Source of the DNA: Carboxydothermus pertinax
GTDB lineage: Bacteria; Bacillota; Z-2901; Carboxydothermales; Carboxydothermaceae
Assembly (NCBI RefSeq): GCF_001950255.1
Contig: NZ_BDJK01000055.1
Span: 50,499-114,498, forward strand
Direction: 5' to 3'
DNA: 64,000 bases
The notes under the pieces were generated by a model. It made no database searches and was not told where the DNA came from. It saw only the letters and a list, made by a program, of their open reading frames with translations. Positions 9,103 through 16,646 of the stretch are shown here, in pieces. The position numbers and the translations under genes are program-made. Each line of letters begins with the position of its first letter. Within the stretch, counting starts at the first letter, position 1.

Positions 9103-10571
9103 AGGAAATTCCCATCACAGGCATACCTTATGATCAGATAAAAATTGAAAAAGTTCCGGCTACGCCGGAGTATTGTGAACGGCCGGCTGATTTAATTCCT
9201 TCTGCTAACAGGGCCGTGGTGGTTAATCCCAACCGCACCTGTATGCCCCTGGGGGCGATGTGGGCGGTGCTGGGAATAAAGAAGGCGATCCCCTTTGTCC
9301 AGGGGGCCCAGGGCTGTACTACTTACGTGCGCTATACCTTTAGCCGTATTTTTAAAGAACCAGCAACCATTGCTACCGCTTCTTTCCATGAAGATGCGGC
9401 AGTTTTTGGTGGCCGGCGTAACCTGGTAGAAGGCATCCGCAACCTGGTGGTGCGTTACTGGCCCGAATTAATTGGGGTGGTGACCACCTGTTCTAGTGAG
9501 ATTATCGGTGATGATATGGTTAGCTTTATTAAAATGGCAAAGGCCCAACTGCGTAAAGAAATAGGGCCTGAAAAAGCAGAGCAAATCCCCATAGTGCTGG
9601 TTAACACCCCCAGCTTTGCTGGGTCCCATGTGGAAGGTTACAATAGAGCTTCTAAGGCTTTTATAGAGACTCTGGCTACTATTAATGGAGAGCCCAACGG
9701 TAAAGTGAATATCATTCCCGGTCTGTTTTACCCGGGCGATATCCGGGAGATCAAACACCTACTGCGCCACATGGGTATTGAAGCAATAGTGCTCTTTGAT
9801 ATTTCCGATACCCTGGATGCCCCATTGCAACCGCCAATATCCTTTCCCTATTATCCTCCTGGTGGTACTACGGTAGAGGAAATCAAAGATATGGCTAATT
9901 CGCTGGCTACCTTTGCCTTACAACCTCATGCTGGTCAGGCTGGTGCTAGCTACCTGGAGCGCAAATTTGGCGTGCGTGCTGTCCTGGGGCCGCCGCCGGT
10001 GGGAGTGCAGGGTACCGATGCTTTTTTAAAAGCCCTTAAAGAAATTACTGGAAAACCCATTCCCGAGAGTCTTTTGCAAGAAAGGGGTCGTTTAATTGAC
10101 TCGCTGGCTGATACCTTTCACCACACGATGATGAAGAAGGTGGCCATTATGGGAGACCCGGATATAGTGCTTGGCATTACCCGCTTCGTGCTGGAAATGG
10201 GGATGGAGCCGGTGGCCCTGGCTAGTGGTACGGCCAGCAAGACCTTCAACCGCGAAGTGGAGACCATCCTTACCGAAGCCGGGTACGAAGGCGAACCGCC
10301 GCTGATCATTAATGGCGGTGACCTGTTCGAGTTTGAGGAATACCTGAAAAAACAACCGCGACTGGACCTGATTATCGGCAATTCCCGGGCGGTGGACATT
10401 TCCCGGGAGCTGCAGGTGCCCCTGGTGCGGGTGGGATTCCCCATTTACGATCGTTTTGGCTATCAAAAACGACCCATAGTTGGTTACCGAGGCGGAGAGA
10501 TGTTGCTAGCAGAAATTGTTAACAGCATTTTGGACTACCAGTATCCCGACGACCGTACCCAGCAGTTGTAG
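9093..10571 (+). CDS. nifK: Nitrogenase beta subunit NifK
   Basis: Beta subunit of dinitrogenase, 492 residues; with NifD it holds the P-cluster. The three P-cluster cysteines are in NRTCMPLGAM, GAQGCTTYVR and TTCSSEIIGDD, all ordinary Cys codons, in contrast to nifD. The ATG at 9093 lies within the last codons of nifD (10-base overlap) after GGAGGAAAGG, implying translational coupling. It lacks the long N-terminal extension of Azotobacter NifK, as is common in anaerobes. No delta-subunit gene (anfG or vnfG) lies nearby, which argues against a typical V- or Fe-only enzyme. Confidence 0.97.
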   Translation: MQLKEIPITGIPYDQIKIEKVPATPEYCERPADLIPSANRAVVVNPNRTCMPLGAMWAVLGIKKAIPFVQGAQGCTTYVRYTFSRIFKEPATIATASFHEDAAVFGGRRNLVEGIRNLVVRYWPELIGVVTTCSSEIIGDDMVSFIKMAKAQLRKEIGPEKAEQIPIVLVNTPSFAGSHVEGYNRASKAFIETLATINGEPNGKVNIIPGLFYPGDIREIKHLLRHMGIEAIVLFDISDTLDAPLQPPISFPYYPPGGTTVEEIKDMANSLATFALQPHAGQAGASYLERKFGVRAVLGPPPVGVQGTDAFLKALKEITGKPIPESLLQERGRLIDSLADTFHHTMMKKVAIMGDPDIVLGITRFVLEMGMEPVALASGTASKTFNREVETILTEAGYEGEPPLIINGGDLFEFEEYLKKQPRLDLIIGNSRAVDISRELQVPLVRVGFPIYDRFGYQKRPIVGYRGGEMLLAEIVNSILDYQYPDDRTQQL

Positions 10572-10778
10572 AAGCTTTCACAAAACTCTTTTTGTGATAC
10601 TTACCATATCAGGAAACGACAGGTTTGGGTCGGGCCGGCTGGTGGGGGGATTAAAGCTCCCCAGGGCGCTCGGCCGGTTCCGGCTCAATTAAATGAAAGA
10701 ATTGAAGTAACAATGGCCTTTATGATGAAAGGCCTCGGGTTTAAGAGGCGATGCTTTTCAATTAAGGAGAGGAAAACC
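10572..10778 (+). promoter_or_regulatory. Structured gap between nifK and nifE-X
   Basis: 207 bases with no gene. Hairpins seen are 10578-10595 (CACAAAA/TTTTGTG), a GC-rich segment at about 10628-10690 with complementary GGCCGG-type blocks and a GGGG...CCCC stem, and a perfect 7-bp stem at 10715-10734 (GGCCTTT/AAAGGCC, loop ATGATG). No good T-run follows. It could be an mRNA processing or attenuation region that sets NifE levels below NifDK. I cannot assign it to a known RNA family. Confidence 0.35.
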
Positions 10779-12602
10779 ATGGAAATACCCATTGATGTAA
10801 TTCCAGAAAGGGTAGGGCAGCTGGGATTGGTGGGGTTACCAGCATGTGACCAGCGTACCATTCCCGGGATAATTTCCCAGCGGGCCTGCGTGCTATATGG
10901 AGCCCGGTGGATGCTGGCGCCTGTACGGGATGTGATTCACCTCATTCATGGTCCGGTAGGTTGTGCTTATTACAGTGAAACGGTGCGTAAAAAACGCTAC
11001 CAGGTATTTTCCACTGCCCTGGATGAAATGGATATCGTCTTCGGCGCCGGTCAAAAACTGGAAACAGCTATCAGGGAATCACTGAGTTTGCGCCCCGGGT
11101 CTTCTGCAGTGCTGGTTTATACTACCTGCGCTGCGGGACTTATTGGCGAGGATGTTCCGGCAATTTGTAAACGGATGTCAGCTACCCTTGGACGGCCGGT
11201 GGTGCCGGTCAACTGCCCCGGGTTTTGCGGGGTGAGCCAGGGTGACGGCCACGATGTTGCCGCGGCAGTTTTGCTAGAGCATTTTATCGGGCGCGAGCCG
11301 GCGGGAACTTATTTTGAAAATCATGTAAACATCCTGGGAGAATTTGACGTTCAGGGTGATTTAAAGGAAATCGAACACTTATTACAGCGTATGGGACTGA
11401 ATCTTATCTGCGTTGTATCAGGACGGGCAACGGTGGAAAATATGGCCCGGGCTCACCGGGCTAAGCTCAATATCGTTCACTGCGGACGCACTGGACGCTG
11501 GTTGGCCCGAAAGATGAAAGAGCGCTTTGGCATTCCCTGGCGAAAGGTTTCTTTCTTCGGAGTGGAAGAAACGGTAGCGGCGTTGCAGACTATCGCTACT
11601 TTCTTTAACCGTTCAGTAGAGAGCGAATGGGTGGAAAGGGAGGCAGAGGCAGCCAGACAGAAGGCAGCTCCCTACTTAAAGCTTCTGGCAGGTAAACGGG
11701 TAGCCCTTTTCTTTGGTGCTTCCCGGATGGGCTCCATGGCCAGAGCCTTTAAGGAGCTGGGTATGGAAGTTGTTTTATGTGGTTCCCAATTTGGCTGCCG
11801 GGAAGATTATGCCGAATCCCGCCGCTGTTTAGGCAAGGGTGCGTTGATGATTGACGATGCCAACCAGCGGGAGCTGGAGGAATTTTTTTACCGTTTCCGG
11901 CCGGATTTACTGGTGGGAGGTACCAGAGAAAAGTTTATGGCCCATAAGATAGGAATTCCTTTCCTGATCTTTCCTCAGGAAACCAGTCCTTACGCTGGCT
12001 TCAATGGTTTTGTGAACCTGGCCCGGGAAGTAGCGGCCTTGTTAAGGGCTCCGGTATGGCGGTTAATGATTCCCGCGAATCTGGTTGAACCACCAGCAAG
12101 TGAGCAAGGGTCAACCAGCGGAGATTTTCTTGCAACCGATAACGGTTTTTTACTTGCGAAAGAGGAGGAAATAATAATGAATCCGGGGAGCTACGCGATG
12201 ACAGAAATAATCGGGAGAAGTTTGGGACCGGAAACCTTTAAAGTTGCTGTGGCAACAAGGGATGGGTTAAGGGTGAACGAACATTTTGGTCGTGCCGATA
12301 GTTTTATGATTTTTACCCTACAGGGAAACAAGGTTAAGAAGGCGGAATTCCGAGAGATATCATGTTTAACCGGTCCTTGTGCCGGAGACGAACATAAAGA
12401 TGCCATTGTTAAAATGCTGGAACAACTGGCTGATTGCCGGGCGGTAATTTGTTTAAAGGCAGGTCAGTGCGTTCAAGAAAAGGCCAGGCAAAAGGGAATC
12501 CTGATTTTAGAAATTAACGACACAATTTCCGATGCTCTTAAGGAATATCTACGGTATTATGCTGAGAAAGGGGGAGACATGAATGAAGGAACAAACTTAT
12601 GA
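10779..12602 (+). CDS. nifE: NifE cofactor scaffold fused to a NifX-like domain
   Basis: 607 residues in two parts. Residues 1 to about 445 are NifE, the scaffold on which NifB-cofactor matures: QRACVLYGARWMLAPV, HGPVGCAYY and TTCAAGLIGED carry the three P-cluster-like cysteines, and NIVHCGRTGRW the fourth. Note Cys, not TGA, at the position matching nifD codon 46. Residues of about 485-600 are a NifX/NafY/NifB-C domain with VNEHFGRADSF. The open frame starts at 10713, but AAGGAGAGG at 10764-10772 supports the ATG at 10779. No nifN follows, although NifE normally works as NifEN. An internal ribosome-binding site could also yield free NifX. It overlaps nifB. Confidence 0.9.
   Translation: MEIPIDVIPERVGQLGLVGLPACDQRTIPGIISQRACVLYGARWMLAPVRDVIHLIHGPVGCAYYSETVRKKRYQVFSTALDEMDIVFGAGQKLETAIRESLSLRPGSSAVLVYTTCAAGLIGEDVPAICKRMSATLGRPVVPVNCPGFCGVSQGDGHDVAAAVLLEHFIGREPAGTYFENHVNILGEFDVQGDLKEIEHLLQRMGLNLICVVSGRATVENMARAHRAKLNIVHCGRTGRWLARKMKERFGIPWRKVSFFGVEETVAALQTIATFFNRSVESEWVEREAEAARQKAAPYLKLLAGKRVALFFGASRMGSMARAFKELGMEVVLCGSQFGCREDYAESRRCLGKGALMIDDANQRELEEFFYRFRPDLLVGGTREKFMAHKIGIPFLIFPQETSPYAGFNGFVNLAREVAALLRAPVWRLMIPANLVEPPASEQGSTSGDFLATDNGFLLAKEEEIIMNPGSYAMTEIIGRSLGPETFKVAVATRDGLRVNEHFGRADSFMIFTLQGNKVKKAEFREISCLTGPCAGDEHKDAIVKMLEQLADCRAVICLKAGQCVQEKARQKGILILEINDTISDALKEYLRYYAEKGGDMNEGTNL
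12162..12179 (+). promoter_or_regulatory. Internal in-frame ribosome-binding site and ATG in nifE-X
   Basis: GAGGAGG at 12162-12168 precedes an in-frame ATG at 12177 by 8 bases. Initiation here would give a separate 141-residue NifX-like protein (MNPGSYAMTEIIG...). The site falls exactly in the linker between the two domains, which suggests two ancestral genes joined by loss of a stop, or dual translation. Confidence 0.5.
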
Positions 12603-13398
12603 GGAAATAATAAGGAAACATCCCTGCTTTAGCAAGGCAGCTACCCGGTGGTTTGGGCGTGTACATTTACCGGTGGCACCAAAATGCAACATTAGCTGCC
12701 ATTATTGTACCCGGCTGTACGACTGTGTCAATGAAAATCGTCCCGGGGTGACAAGCAAACTGATGACACCGAAAGAAGCTTTACAGTATGTAAAACAATT
12801 AGTGGAAAGAGATGAGCGCATTAAGGTAGTGGGGATAGCTGGACCAGGAGAGCCTTTGGCCAACAGGTCTACTTGGTACACTTTATTCATGGTACACCGT
12901 TGCTTTCCGGAACTGATCAAGTGCATCAGTACCAATGGCCTGCTACTGGCCGAAAAACTGCCTGAATTGCAGAAAGCAGGGGTTCGGGCGGTAACGGTAA
13001 CGGTGAATGCCGTATCAAAGGAGGTTGGCAGCCGGATTTACGGTTATGTATTTTACAGGGGACAGATTTATACAGGAGCAGCAGGGGCAGAACTGTTGTG
13101 GCGGGCCCAATATGAAGGTATCCGCCTGGCCCGGAAACTTGGCATGGTAGTTAAAGTAAATAGTGTTCTAATTCCCGGAGTCAACGATGAGCATCTGGAA
13201 GAGGTAGCTCGGGCGGTGAAAACGGCAGGGGCGCATGTCATGAACATTATACCCTTAATCCCCCAGGGGGGATTTGCCGATCTGCTTCCACCGCCACCGG
13301 AGCGGGTCAACCTGATGCGGCAAAAGCTGTCTCCTATTATTAAACAGATAACCCACTGCCGGCGTTGCCGGGCGGACGCGGTGGGGATGCTGGTATGA
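12583..13398 (+). CDS. nifB: NifB, short radical-SAM form
   Basis: Radical-SAM enzyme that makes NifB-co (the 8Fe-9S-C core) from two 4Fe-4S clusters and SAM, 271 residues. The SAM-cluster motif is in CNISCHYCTRLYDC near residue 32. AGPGEPLAN (about 86) and INGLLL-like STNGLLL (about 111) are typical of the family, and a Cys pair (CRRCRADAVG) sits near the C-terminus. It has no C-terminal NifX domain, matching archaeal and other minimal NifB proteins; that domain is instead fused to NifE in the preceding gene, whose end overlaps the nifB start by 20 bases. The ATG at 12583 follows AAAGGGGGAG. Confidence 0.95.
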   Translation: MKEQTYEEIIRKHPCFSKAATRWFGRVHLPVAPKCNISCHYCTRLYDCVNENRPGVTSKLMTPKEALQYVKQLVERDERIKVVGIAGPGEPLANRSTWYTLFMVHRCFPELIKCISTNGLLLAEKLPELQKAGVRAVTVTVNAVSKEVGSRIYGYVFYRGQIYTGAAGAELLWRAQYEGIRLARKLGMVVKVNSVLIPGVNDEHLEEVARAVKTAGAHVMNIIPLIPQGGFADLLPPPPERVNLMRQKLSPIIKQITHCRRCRADAVGMLV

Positions 13399-13415
13399 GA
13401 TTTTAGATTGTTGGG

Positions 13416-13445
13416 CGGCAGGGTAGATTTTCCCTGCCGTTTTTC
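13416..13445 (+). terminator. Hairpin with T-run between nifB and nifV
   Basis: CGGCAGGG (13416-13423) pairs perfectly with CCCTGCCG (13432-13439), followed by TTTTT. This is a strong intrinsic terminator. nifV begins only 40 bases on, with no promoter seen, so nifV probably depends on partial read-through. Confidence 0.8.
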
Positions 13446-13485
13446 TACCCGGCATCACTGGTCATTTTTTCCGGAGGTGAAACTG

Positions 13486-14292
13486 ATGCAGGTAAAGATT
13501 GTGGATACGACCTTGAGGGATGGGGAGCAGGCTCCGGGAGTGGTTTTTAACCTTCAGGAAAAGGTGACCATTGCTTGGATGCTGGATCAACTGGGGGTAG
13601 CGCAGATTGAGGCTGGTACTCCGGCCATGGGGGAAATGGAGCAGCAGGCCATTGCGGCCATTGTCCGGTTGGGTTTAAAGAGCCGGGTTAGCACCTGGAA
13701 CAGAATGGAGCTGGCGGATATTCGTGCTTCTTTAGCTTGTGGAGTACAGTATGTGCATGTTTCTGCCCCCGTTTCCGACATTCAAATCCATTATAAACTG
13801 GGGAAAAGCCATCGATGGGTGCTGACCCGTTTACGCCAGGCCTGCCTCTTTGCCCTGGAACACGGGCTTACCGTGACAGTGGGGGCTGAGGATGCTTCCC
13901 GGGCTGATCCAGGTTTTTTAATGGAGATTGCCCTTTTAGCCCGGGAAATGGGAGCAAAACGGCTGCGTTACTGCGACACCGTAGGCATCTTAGACCCGTT
14001 TGCTACTTTTGAGCGTCTTGTCTGGCTGAAGGAGAACACCTCTTTAGAGCTCGAGTTTCACGGACACAATGATTTTGGCCTGGCTACGGCCAACGCTTTA
14101 GCAGCCATCAGGGCAGGAGTTAACTGGGTGGATACTACCGTTGGGGGGCTGGGGGAAAGGGCGGGTAATACCCCTGTTGAGGAACTATGCCGGGTTTTAA
14201 ATGAGCTTTACGGACAGGATTCTGGCCTCAACCTCGATTACCTTCCCCTCGTTGGCCGTTACGTGGCTCGGGCAGCAGGGCGGTTAAAGTAG
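13486..14292 (+). CDS. nifV: Homocitrate synthase, short NifV type
   Basis: A 268-residue HMGL-type TIM barrel that would condense acetyl-CoA with 2-oxoglutarate to homocitrate, the organic ligand of the nitrogenase cofactor. Motifs are VDTTLRDGEQAPG at the start, LEFHGHNDFGLATAN (metal and acetyl-CoA site) and TVGGLGERAGNTPVEEL. Standard NifV has about 380 residues; here the C-terminal third is missing, which recalls the split homocitrate synthase of Clostridium pasteurianum. No second piece lies nearby. The frame opens at 13408, but CGGAGGTGA at 13472 fixes the ATG at 13486. Other DRE-TIM condensing roles cannot be excluded, but the nif context supports NifV. Confidence 0.85.
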   Translation: MQVKIVDTTLRDGEQAPGVVFNLQEKVTIAWMLDQLGVAQIEAGTPAMGEMEQQAIAAIVRLGLKSRVSTWNRMELADIRASLACGVQYVHVSAPVSDIQIHYKLGKSHRWVLTRLRQACLFALEHGLTVTVGAEDASRADPGFLMEIALLAREMGAKRLRYCDTVGILDPFATFERLVWLKENTSLELEFHGHNDFGLATANALAAIRAGVNWVDTTVGGLGERAGNTPVEELCRVLNELYGQDSGLNLDYLPLVGRYVARAAGRLK

Positions 14293-14293
14293 C

Positions 14294-14311
14294 AATGCTT
14301 ATAAGCGTTTT
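14294..14311 (+). terminator. Weak terminator after nifV
   Basis: AATGCT-TATA-AGCGTT followed by a short T-run. A second AT-rich hairpin (GTCAAAAA...TTTTTGAT then T7) lies at about 14336-14363. One or both probably end the nif transcript before the rimP promoter. Confidence 0.4.
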
Positions 14312-14401
14312 AAGTTAATACTTCCATGAAATATTGTCAAAAAAATTTTTGATATTTTTTTAGCATTAGTACAAAATATGTACATCTTTTTGCTTTAGCC
14401 C

Positions 14402-14430
14402 TTGCAGCGGAAAACTTTGTGTGTTATAAT
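14402..14430 (+). promoter_or_regulatory. Sigma-A promoter of the rimP-nusA operon
   Basis: TTGCAG at 14402-14407, a 17-base spacer, then a perfect TATAAT at 14425-14430. A 114-base leader precedes rimP. Confidence 0.75.
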
Positions 14431-14457
14431 AACAAAGAAATAAAAGCCTTTTCGCAG

Positions 14458-14483
14458 AAAAGAGTGGGTTTTCCCACTCTTTC
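14458..14483 (+). terminator. Attenuator-like hairpin in the rimP leader
   Basis: AGAGTGGG-TTTT-CCCACTCT (14461-14480), flanked by AAA and TTT. It begins about 28 bases after the promoter -10 box, so it lies in the rimP-nusA leader. A hairpin here fits autoregulation of the operon by NusA or RNA-binding proteins. Confidence 0.6.
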
Positions 14484-14544
14484 TTGTTAGTAATAGTAAT
14501 TTACGGGAAAAATAATTAAAGCAAAAAGGAAAGGGGGCGTTAGC

Positions 14545-15009
14545 ATGGGCCGCAATAAAGGAATCGAACAAAAAGTATGGCCGCTGGCCGATAAGGTTGG
14601 CACAGAGCTTAACCTTGAAGTGGTAGAGGTAGAATTTGTTAAAGAAGCGGGTAAATATTTTTTAAGAATTTACATAGATAAGCCCGAGGGAGTCGATTTA
14701 GACGACTGTCAGGCTTTTTCGGAAAGGATAGGGGTTTTACTGGATGAAGAAGATCCCATTCCCCAGGCTTACTACCTGGAAGTATCTTCGCCGGGGGTAG
14801 AACGTCCCCTTAAAAAACTGTCCGATTTTGAGCGATTTGCCGGACGGGAAGCCCAGATAAAAACCTTTGCCGCTATTGACGGACAAAAGCAATTTAAAGG
14901 AAAACTTCTTGGAGTCCGCGACGGTCAGGTGGTTATAGATGCCGGTAAGGGGGAGCTGCAAATTCCTGTAGAACAAATTGCTAAAGCCCACCTTACCTTT
15001 GATTTTTAA
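14545..15009 (+). CDS. rimP: Ribosome maturation factor RimP
   Basis: Assists assembly of the 30S ribosomal subunit. It has 154 residues, a normal length. An N-terminal alpha/beta domain contains LRIYIDKPEGVDLDDCQ and YYLEVSSPGVERPL, the family signature, followed by a C-terminal SH3-like barrel (KGKLLGVRDGQVVI). It is the first gene of the conserved rimP-nusA-ylxR-ylxQ-infB-rbfA operon and has its own promoter at 14402. Confidence 0.96.
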   Translation: MGRNKGIEQKVWPLADKVGTELNLEVVEVEFVKEAGKYFLRIYIDKPEGVDLDDCQAFSERIGVLLDEEDPIPQAYYLEVSSPGVERPLKKLSDFERFAGREAQIKTFAAIDGQKQFKGKLLGVRDGQVVIDAGKGELQIPVEQIAKAHLTFDF

Positions 15010-15026
15010 CTTTGGGAGGATTTACG

Positions 15027-16067
15027 ATGAATACTGAGTTTTTACAGGCTGTACAAGAGATTGAAAAACAAAAAGGGATTCCGGCGGAAGTGCTTTTGGA
15101 GGCAACGGAGCAAGCATTGCTTTCGGCGTACAAAAAAAATTATGGGATAAACCAAAACGCCCGGGTTCATATTGACCGGGTTACCGGAGAAGTAAAGGTA
15201 TATGCTTTAAAAACTGTGGTGGAAGAGGTTACCGATCCTAGGTTAGAAGTAAGCTTAGAAGAAGCCCGGGCTAAAGATCCGAGACTAAATATTGGTGACG
15301 TGTTAGAAATTGAAGTGACTCCCCGAAATTTTGGCCGAATTGCTGCTCAAAACGCAAAACAAGTGGTCATCCAGAGGATTCGGGAAGCGGAAAGAAACCA
15401 AATTTACGAAGAGTTTTCGGAGCGGGAAGGGGACATCATTACTGGAATTGTCCGGAGAATTGACCAAAAAAATATTTACGTGGACCTCGGTAAAACTGAA
15501 GCAATCCTTCCCCCACAAGAGCAAATTCCTGGAGAAAATTACAGCTTTGGGGATCGGATTAAAGCTTATCTGGTTGAGGTCAAGAAAACCAGTAAAGGGC
15601 CTAACATTATTTTATCAAGAACCCACCCGGGGCTTTTAAAAAGGTTATTAGAATTAGAGATACCAGAACTTTATGACGGTACGGTAGAACTAAAGAGTAT
15701 TGCCCGGGAAGCGGGTTCTCGTTCCAAAATTGCGGTTTATAGTAAAGATGAAAATGTTGACCCGGTCGGAGCCTGTGTTGGGAATAAAGGTCTTCGCATA
15801 AAAAACATTGTTGACGAACTAAATGGAGAGAAAATTGATGTAGTGAAGTGGAGTCCAGACCCGGCAAAGTTTATAGCCAATGCCTTAAGTCCAGCGAAAG
15901 TTACCAGTGTGGAGGTTTTCGAGGATGAAAAAGTTGCCCGGGTGATAGTACCCGATTATCAGCTATCACTAGCCATTGGAAAAGAAGGGCAAAATGCCAG
16001 ACTTGCGGCTAAGCTCACTGGTTGGAAAATAGATATTAAGAGCGAATCGCAGGTTGGGGGGATTTAA
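15027..16067 (+). CDS. nusA: Transcription termination/antitermination factor NusA
   Basis: Binds RNA polymerase and nascent RNA to control pausing and termination. It has 346 residues: an N-terminal RNAP-binding domain (about 1-125), an S1 domain (GDIITGIVRRIDQKNIYVDLG), then two KH domains (VGACVGNKGLRIKNIV and LAIGKEGQNARLAAKLTGW). It lacks the acidic C-terminal repeats of E. coli NusA, as is usual in Firmicutes. The open frame begins at TTG 15012; GGGAGGA at 15014-15020 favours the ATG at 15027. Its stop overlaps the ylxR start. Confidence 0.96.
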   Translation: MNTEFLQAVQEIEKQKGIPAEVLLEATEQALLSAYKKNYGINQNARVHIDRVTGEVKVYALKTVVEEVTDPRLEVSLEEARAKDPRLNIGDVLEIEVTPRNFGRIAAQNAKQVVIQRIREAERNQIYEEFSEREGDIITGIVRRIDQKNIYVDLGKTEAILPPQEQIPGENYSFGDRIKAYLVEVKKTSKGPNIILSRTHPGLLKRLLELEIPELYDGTVELKSIAREAGSRSKIAVYSKDENVDPVGACVGNKGLRIKNIVDELNGEKIDVVKWSPDPAKFIANALSPAKVTSVEVFEDEKVARVIVPDYQLSLAIGKEGQNARLAAKLTGWKIDIKSESQVGGI

Positions 16068-16345
16068 TGGCTAAACAAAAAAAAGTTCCACTGAGAATGT
16101 GTCTTGGTTGTCAGGAAATGAAGCCGAAAAAAGAGTTAATCCGGGTAGTAAGGACTCCGGAGGGAGAAGTTTTAATTGACAAAACGGGCAAAAAAGCTGG
16201 GCGCGGGGCCTATATCTGCCCGTCCCTGACTTGTTTTGAACAGGCCAAAAAAGGTAAAAAGTTTGAGAAGGCTTTAAATCATCCGGTTTCTCCCGAAATA
16301 ATCGAAAAATTACAACAGGAGCTCTTAGAAAGTGAACAAAGTTGA
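16067..16345 (+). CDS. ylxR: YlxR-family RNA-binding protein (RnpM)
   Basis: A 92-residue basic protein with the YlxR signature RMCLGCQEMKPKKELIRVV and GRGAYICPSLTCFEQA. Members bind RNA, and the Bacillus homologue was described as an RNase P modulator (RnpM). The start overlaps the nusA stop (TAATG), and its last codons overlap ylxQ, indicating translational coupling. Confidence 0.92.
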   Translation: MAKQKKVPLRMCLGCQEMKPKKELIRVVRTPEGEVLIDKTGKKAGRGAYICPSLTCFEQAKKGKKFEKALNHPVSPEIIEKLQQELLESEQS

Positions 16346-16646
16346 AGGAATCTTGGGTTTAGCCTTAAGGGCGAAAAAGCTTTTGGTGGGAGAAACGGAG
16401 GTTTTAATGGGGATAAAGAAACGCCAAATTGTAGGAATAATTTTAGCGATAGACCTGGCCGAAAGCCAGAAAAGAAAATTCGAGTTTTTAGCGAAGGAGA
16501 ATGGTCTATTGAAAGTTAACTGGGGTACCAAAGAAAAATTTGGGAGAATTCTAAACCGCCGTCCCACGGGAATTTTAGGCTTTAAGGATAGCGGATTTTG
16601 GCAAAAAATTTTACAAGAAATTGGTTATGACCAGGGGGTGAATTAA
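16332..16646 (+). CDS. ylxQ: YlxQ, L7Ae/L30e-family ribosomal-type protein
   Basis: 104 residues of the L7Ae/L30e RNA-binding fold, which usually recognises kink-turns. [18 protein letters not shown] and [16 protein letters not shown] are typical of YlxQ (RplGA). The GTG start at 16332 lies inside the ylxR end. The stop TAA overlaps the infB ATG by one base. It is constant in position in Firmicutes nusA-infB operons. Confidence 0.9.
   Translation: MNKVEGILGLALRAKKLLVGETEVLMGIKKRQIVGIILAIDLAESQKRKFEFLAKENGLLKVNWGTKEKFGRILNRRPTGILGFKDSGFWQKILQEIGYDQGVN

Noticed and set aside
15331..15639. Plus-strand 102-codon frame inside nusA
   Set aside because: It lies wholly within the well-supported nusA gene in another frame and has no family features.
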